Shown here: positions 42,402 through 47,003 of the stretch, in pieces | How positions within the stretch are numbered: position 1 is the stretch's first letter | How the letters are laid out: each line of letters starts with the position of its first letter | Origin: an uncultured Desulfovibrio sp. | GTDB lineage: Bacteria > Desulfobacterota > Desulfovibrionia > Desulfovibrionales > Desulfovibrionaceae | Assembly (NCBI GenBank): GCA_949291675.1 | Contig: CASEWR010000045.1 | Coordinates: forward strand, 1 to 47,003 | Direction: 5' to 3' | DNA length: 47,003 bases | Made by a program: the position numbers and the translations under genes | Notes under the pieces: model-generated | What the model was told of the DNA's origin: nothing | Databases searched by the model: none | The model's input: only the letters and a program-made list of their open reading frames with translations

Positions 42402-44753
42402 TTAGTTTTCGCTGTCGTCCTTTTTGGAAACGGCTTCCTTCAGCAGCATTTCCTGGGCATTGATGAAGGGACCGTCAGCAGGGGCTGCAACTCGTGTATA
42501 GGTGCCTTCCGGATTTTCGTTCCAGGCCTGCTGGTTGTCAGCTATCTGCCAGCCAAGGACATGGTCGCGGATGTAGGCCTTGTGCTTCTCATCCAGGATG
42601 GGCACAAGCACTTCAATTCTGTGATCCAGGTTTCTGGGCATGAGGTCGGCACTGCCGATGTAGATGATATGTTCGCCCCCGGCGCGGAAGTAGTAGGCGC
42701 GCACATGCTCCAGGAAGCGGCCCACAATACTGGTGACCGTGATGTTCTCGCTCACTTCCGGGATGCCGGGACGCAGGCAGCAGATGCCGCGCACAATGAG
42801 ATGGATCTTCACACCGGCAATGGAGGCTCTGTACAGGGCCTTGATGGTGCGCGGGTCCACAAGCTGGTTGCACTTGAGGATGATCTCACCGCCACCCTGC
42901 TTTCTGTGCAGGGCTGTTTCGCGGTTGATGAGGTCAAGGATGCCCGAACGGGTGGTGACAGGGGAGACCAGGAGCTGGCGGTAGCTGTTGCGCACGGCAT
43001 AACCGGTCATCACATTGAAGAGGTCTGTCACATCCTCGCAGATCTCTCTGTTACAGGTCAGAAGACCCATATCCGTGTAGATCTTGGCTGTAGAGTGATT
43101 GTAATTGCCTGTGCCGATGTGGACATAGCGCATGAGACCTTCGGACTCGCGACGCACAACCAGACAGAGTTTGGCGTGAATCTTCATGCCCACAAGGCCG
43201 TAGACCACATTGACGCCTGCAGCTTCAAGCTCTTCAGCCCAGGTAATGTTGCGTTCCTCGTCAAAACGGGCCTTGAGTTCAACGACTGCCGTGACCTGCT
43301 TGCCGCGTTTACGGGCCTCTACCAGGGAATGTACAATGGGAGAGTTGTTGCCAACGCGATAGAGCGTCTGCTTGATGGCCACCACAGCGGGATCTCTGGC
43401 GGCATTGCTGACAAAGTCCAGCACTGTGGAGAAGCTCTCGTAGGGGTGATGCAGCAGCACGTCTCTCTCGCGTATCCTGGAGTAGAGATCCGTATTGAGA
43501 GCGAGCACGCTGCCGGGAGTGCTGCTGATCTTGAGACCGGGCCTGTCCACACCGTAGAGGGGCATGAGGTCAGCAAAGGCCATGGGACCGCGCACAGTGT
43601 AAATCTGGAAGGGCTTGAGGTTGAGCTTGTCGATGAGGAACTCGCGCACATCTGCGGGCATGCCGTGGGCGGTTTCCAGGCGCACGACCTGGCCGAAGCG
43701 GCGTTGGTCCACCAGGTCCTTCACGGCCTCAAGCAGGTCATCAGCCTCGTCTTCTTCAATTTCCACGTCTGTGTTGCGGGTGATGCGGAAGACACCGCAG
43801 GACTCTACCTCATAGCCGGGGAAGAGCTGGCCAAGGTGCGCTTCCACCAGGTCTTCGAGCAGCAGGATGTCCATGTCACGCATGTTGCTGACCAGACCGA
43901 GCTCGACATAGACCTTGCCTTCCTTACCTTCCTTGCCGTCCTTGCCGTCCTTGCCGCTCTTGCCTCTGGGCACGAAGATGAGCCTGGAGACATTGCTGGG
44001 GCAGCGCACGCGGGCAAAGTGCCTGTTGCCGTCCTTGTCGTTGAGCAGAACCAGGAAGTTCAGGCTCACGTTGGAAATGGTCGGGAAGGGATGGGTGGGG
44101 TCAATGGCCTGAGGTGTCAGGACAGGATAGATTTCGTTGTTGAAGTACTCGGCCAGGTAGCGCTGCTGCTTCTCATTGAGGTCGTGATAGCGCACAACAC
44201 GCAGTCCCTTGTCTGCGAGCTGGCCGCACAGCTTCTTGCGCCAGTGATCCTGACAGATGGCAGTGCTCTTCATGACCCTGCGGCGGATTTCAGCCAGCTG
44301 TCTGGCCTGACTCATGCGGTCAGGGCCTGAAGGAGCAGCACCGGAGCGATACTGACGCAGCACGTTGGCCACGCGTACCATGAAGAATTCGTCCAGGTTA
44401 TTGCAGAAGATGCACAGGAACTTGAACTGTTCGAGCAGAGGCAGGTTTTTGTCGAGACCGCATTCCAGCACTCTGTCGTTGAATTCAAGCCAGTTGATTT
44501 CCCGGTTGATATACAGACCGGGACAGTCCAGGTCGTGCAGTTCGCTTTCCAGGCAGGATTCGAGTTCGGGGATATCCATAGGGCAAACGGGAGTCTTCCT
44601 GCCTTCGGCCTGCTGATTGCTCATCTCTTCTTCCTCCCGGCTCTCTGCGTCTGTTCTCTGCGCCTCTGCACAGTGCGTCTGCGGCAGTTCGCTTTCTGCC
44701 TGCGTACTGCCGGATGGCTCATTGTCCTGGGACTGATTGCTGATGTCACTCAT
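42402..44753 (-). CDS. ppk1: polyphosphate kinase 1
   Basis: A 783-residue PPK1 that builds polyphosphate from ATP. The catalytic histidines align with E. coli H435 and H592 at a constant offset of 91: H526 in KIHAKL and H683 in RFLEHVRAYYF. HIGTGNYNHSTAK (545-557) and the N-terminal LYINREINWLEFN are also diagnostic. Two oddities: an acidic, Ser/Gln/Glu-rich N-terminal extension of about 60 residues, and a collagen-like insert of Gly-Lys-Asp/Glu triplets (264-280) encoded by 9-bp repeats. Start at 44753 follows GGAG; an internal ATG (M44) is possible. First gene of the ppk - HD - ppx operon. A Pho-box-like repeat lies about 280 bp upstream. Confidence 0.95.
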   Translation of the reverse strand: MSDISNQSQDNEPSGSTQAESELPQTHCAEAQRTDAESREEEEMSNQQAEGRKTPVCPMDIPELESCLESELHDLDCPGLYINREINWLEFNDRVLECGLDKNLPLLEQFKFLCIFCNNLDEFFMVRVANVLRQYRSGAAPSGPDRMSQARQLAEIRRRVMKSTAICQDHWRKKLCGQLADKGLRVVRYHDLNEKQQRYLAEYFNNEIYPVLTPQAIDPTHPFPTISNVSLNFLVLLNDKDGNRHFARVRCPSNVSRLIFVPRGKSGKDGKDGKEGKEGKVYVELGLVSNMRDMDILLLEDLVEAHLGQLFPGYEVESCGVFRITRNTDVEIEEDEADDLLEAVKDLVDQRRFGQVVRLETAHGMPADVREFLIDKLNLKPFQIYTVRGPMAFADLMPLYGVDRPGLKISSTPGSVLALNTDLYSRIRERDVLLHHPYESFSTVLDFVSNAARDPAVVAIKQTLYRVGNNSPIVHSLVEARKRGKQVTAVVELKARFDEERNITWAEELEAAGVNVVYGLVGMKIHAKLCLVVRRESEGLMRYVHIGTGNYNHSTAKIYTDMGLLTCNREICEDVTDLFNVMTGYAVRNSYRQLLVSPVTTRSGILDLINRETALHRKQGGGEIILKCNQLVDPRTIKALYRASIAGVKIHLIVRGICCLRPGIPEVSENITVTSIVGRFLEHVRAYYFRAGGEHIIYIGSADLMPRNLDHRIEVLVPILDEKHKAYIRDHVLGWQIADNQQAWNENPEGTYTRVAAPADGPFINAQEMLLKEAVSKKDDSEN
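43915..43968 (-). repeat. 9-bp tandem repeats inside ppk1
   Basis: Consecutive 9-bp units of the form TTGCC(G/T)TCC on the + strand, two of them (43933-43950) identical, encoding alternating Gly-Lys-Asp and Gly-Lys-Glu. In frame, so unit number can change without breaking the protein. Confidence 0.85.
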
Positions 44754-45238
44754 CTGCGACTGCTCCTGATCGTCGTTCTGACAAGTATGTTCGTCAGTGC
44801 TGTTGTGCTGTCTTCAAGGCTGCTGTGTGCTGTCCCGTATGCTGTCCAGTGTACGAAACCATCACGGACAACACAGCAGAAGCTCTTCTCATTCCCCGGA
44901 AAACATGCCTGTCTCCGTATGTCCTTCCCCGCAGAACAAGCCTGCAAGGGAGAATACAGGACACGTGCGTCCCCCGGAAAAGTCGCACAAGTCTTGCTTG
45001 CAGCCTGTCACCTGTCAAGTCAAAAACTTGTGACAATACGGTGACAAAGCTCCTGATCCACCGTTGTTCATCCCCTGGTCAGCCCCCGCTTGTGCAGGAT
45101 CTGCACAGTCAGGAAAACAGCATGAACAGATGACATTTCTTTCTCCGCACCCTTCCTGCACACTCTTCTGCAGAGCAAGAGATGCCTTGCCAGCTGCAGG
45201 CTGCTGCAGCACAATATCAGGGCAATATCAGGGCAACA
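44754..45238. other. 485-bp spacer upstream of ppk1
   Basis: No gene. Contains the Pho-box-like direct repeat (45030-45047) and further TGTCA/TGACA half-sites between 45004 and 45030. The rest is leader sequence of ppk1. Confidence 0.5.
45019..45047 (-). promoter_or_regulatory. Pho-box-like direct repeat upstream of ppk1
   Basis: Reading leftward: TTGTCAC-CGTA-TTGTCAC, two identical 7-bp units at 11-bp period (45047-45030), then after four bases the weaker TTTTGAC (45025-45019). This is the layout of PhoB sites (CTGTCAT, 4 bp, CTGTCAT). About 280 bp from ppk1. Confidence 0.5.
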
Positions 45239-45691
45239 TCAGCTGTGCAGTGCCATCTTCAGAAAGATCATGTCCCTCAGCATGTGATCATCTTCAAAGA
45301 TGGGATGGTCATAGTTCTCCACAAAGAAGTCGGGCACACTGTGGGAACGCACAAAGCCGCAGTGCTCATAGAAGGCAAGGGTGGCACGACTGTCTCCGGT
45401 TCCCACCAGGAGCGTATGCCCTCTGTTCCTGTATCTGTCTGCAACAAAGGCCACCAGGCGCGAGGCATAGCCCTGGCGCTGTCTGTCGGGTCTGGTGGCG
45501 AGGTTTTTGAGCTCCCAGACGCCGTCGCCCTCCCAGGTGACAATGCACACGGACACAACGTCAGGGTCGCACAGAGCAAACATCTCTCCCCTGTGCAGAT
45601 AACGTTCGATCATGCTCATCTGCTCGTCAGCAAGGAGCAGGAGCTCTCTGAAAGCAAGTCTTTCCTGGTCTGGTATCTCGATGATGTGCAT
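45239..45691 (-). CDS. GNAT-family N-acetyltransferase
   Basis: A 150-residue GNAT acetyltransferase when started at 45691 (MHIIEIPDQERLAF). The acetyl-CoA motif A is LATRPDRQRQGYASRLVAFV (about 71-90), with RQRQGYA as the R/Q-x-x-G-x-A loop; motif B is AFYEHCGFVRSHSVPDFF. Substrate unknown; similar small proteins include Bacillus YkkB-like acetyltransferases. It stands alone between ppk1 and the rRNA operon, just downstream of the rrn terminator on the same strand. Start chosen by AAGG upstream; a longer reading would run into the terminator hairpin. Confidence 0.82.
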   Translation of the reverse strand: MHIIEIPDQERLAFRELLLLADEQMSMIERYLHRGEMFALCDPDVVSVCIVTWEGDGVWELKNLATRPDRQRQGYASRLVAFVADRYRNRGHTLLVGTGDSRATLAFYEHCGFVRSHSVPDFFVENYDHPIFEDDHMLRDMIFLKMALHS

Positions 45692-45761
45692 AGGCCTTGC
45701 GAGCACACACAGGGGCGGCAGGCTCGCCGGGAGCGCCGAAAGCCATGGTGGGCAGATATGG

Positions 45762-45797
45762 AAAAAGCCCCGGAGCAATGCTGCTCAACGGGGCTTT
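45762..45797 (-). terminator. rRNA operon terminator
   Basis: AAAGCCCCG...CGGGGCTTT with inner GAGCA/TGCTC pairing; reading leftward it ends in TTTTT. It lies a few bases after the 5S 3' end. Confidence 0.85.
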
Positions 45798-45802
45798 GAA
45801 GA

Positions 45803-45918
45803 ATCTTGGCAACTACCTACTTTCCCACATGAAGATATGCAGTATCATCGGCGAAAAGGAGCTTAACTTCCGAGTTCGGAATGGGATCGGGTGTACCCGC
45901 TTCTCTATGGACACCAAG
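45803..45918 (-). rRNA. rrf: 5S ribosomal RNA
   Basis: Read on the leftward strand: it starts TTGGTGTCCATAGAG, carries the conserved CCCGATCCCATTCCGAAC core and AAGTTAAGC, and ends near GTAGTTGCCAAGATTC. Length about 115 nt. Ends are approximate by a few bases. It follows 23S after about 48 bp and precedes the terminator at 45762-45797. Confidence 0.95.
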
Positions 45919-45966
45919 GAAATTTTTCAAAATATATAATTGACAGGGAATGTGAGAGGTAATGAG

Positions 45967-47003
<1,037 letters not shown>

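Noticed and set aside
42561-44330. 589-codon open frame on the + strand opposite ppk1
   Set aside because: Shadow of ppk1, which has both catalytic histidines on the other strand.

Overview
The window reads as a chromosomal segment of a strictly anaerobic, sulfite-reducing member of the Desulfovibrionaceae (Desulfovibrio/Bilophila/Mailhella type). The main clues are the fused 719-residue lactate dehydrogenase large subunit next to a LutC protein, a split P-protein glycine cleavage operon with its own lipoate ligase, moderately G+C-rich coding sequence, and a glycyl-radical isethionate sulfite-lyase pair. The species call is inference; no 16S sequence is present.

Layout. 1-105: tail of a HAD phosphatase (+). 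259-3051: lactate oxidation genes (-). 3893-8305: gcvT-gcvH-gcvPA-gcvPB (-), with lplA upstream (-). 10108-14113: ribBA, trmL and a hydantoinase/oxoprolinase-family protein (-). 14726-19052: ilvE, dnaX, ybaB, recR (+). 19517-21094: PAS/sigma-54 activator (+). 21263-22129: beta-hydroxyacid dehydrogenase (-). 22481-23329: metal-site-depleted amidohydrolase (+). 23958-28658: islA, islB and a DMT permease (+). 29563-30921: MHS-type MFS symporter (+). 31165-36861: iron alcohol dehydrogenase, secreted GlcG/HbpS protein, gatA, gatC, lipoprotein (-). 37222-39150: dnaK (-). 39602-44753: polyphosphate operon ppk - HD protein - ppx/gppA (-). 45239-45691: GNAT acetyltransferase (-). From 45803 to the end: 5S and the 3' part of 23S rRNA (-).

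The most interesting part is 19.3-32.3 kb. IslA carries every glycyl-radical and isethionate-pocket residue I could place, and IslB is its two-extra-cluster radical SAM activase. A textbook sigma-54 promoter lies upstream of islA (23845-23860) and a second upstream of the MFS symporter (29434-29449). Both promoters are preceded by TTGTG-N8-CACAA-type inverted repeats; at the symporter two of these fuse into a 40-bp near-perfect palindrome. A PAS-AAA-Fis activator sits about 3 kb upstream. This looks like a sigma-54 sulfonate regulon: import of a C2 sulfonate, cleavage to acetaldehyde and sulfite, and use of the sulfite as electron acceptor with lactate as a possible donor. Flanking genes (a beta-HAD with a basic residue where sulfolactaldehyde reductase has one, a 4-hydroxybutyrate-dehydrogenase-like ADH, a pseudo-amidohydrolase, a DMT permease) are candidate accessory steps without an assigned role.

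Other points of note are a Pho-box-like direct repeat upstream of ppk, a collagen-like 9-bp repeat insert in PPK, low-complexity inserts in DnaX, the hydantoinase and the HD protein, and several short tandem repeats. No tRNA, CRISPR array, insertion sequence or prophage gene was seen.
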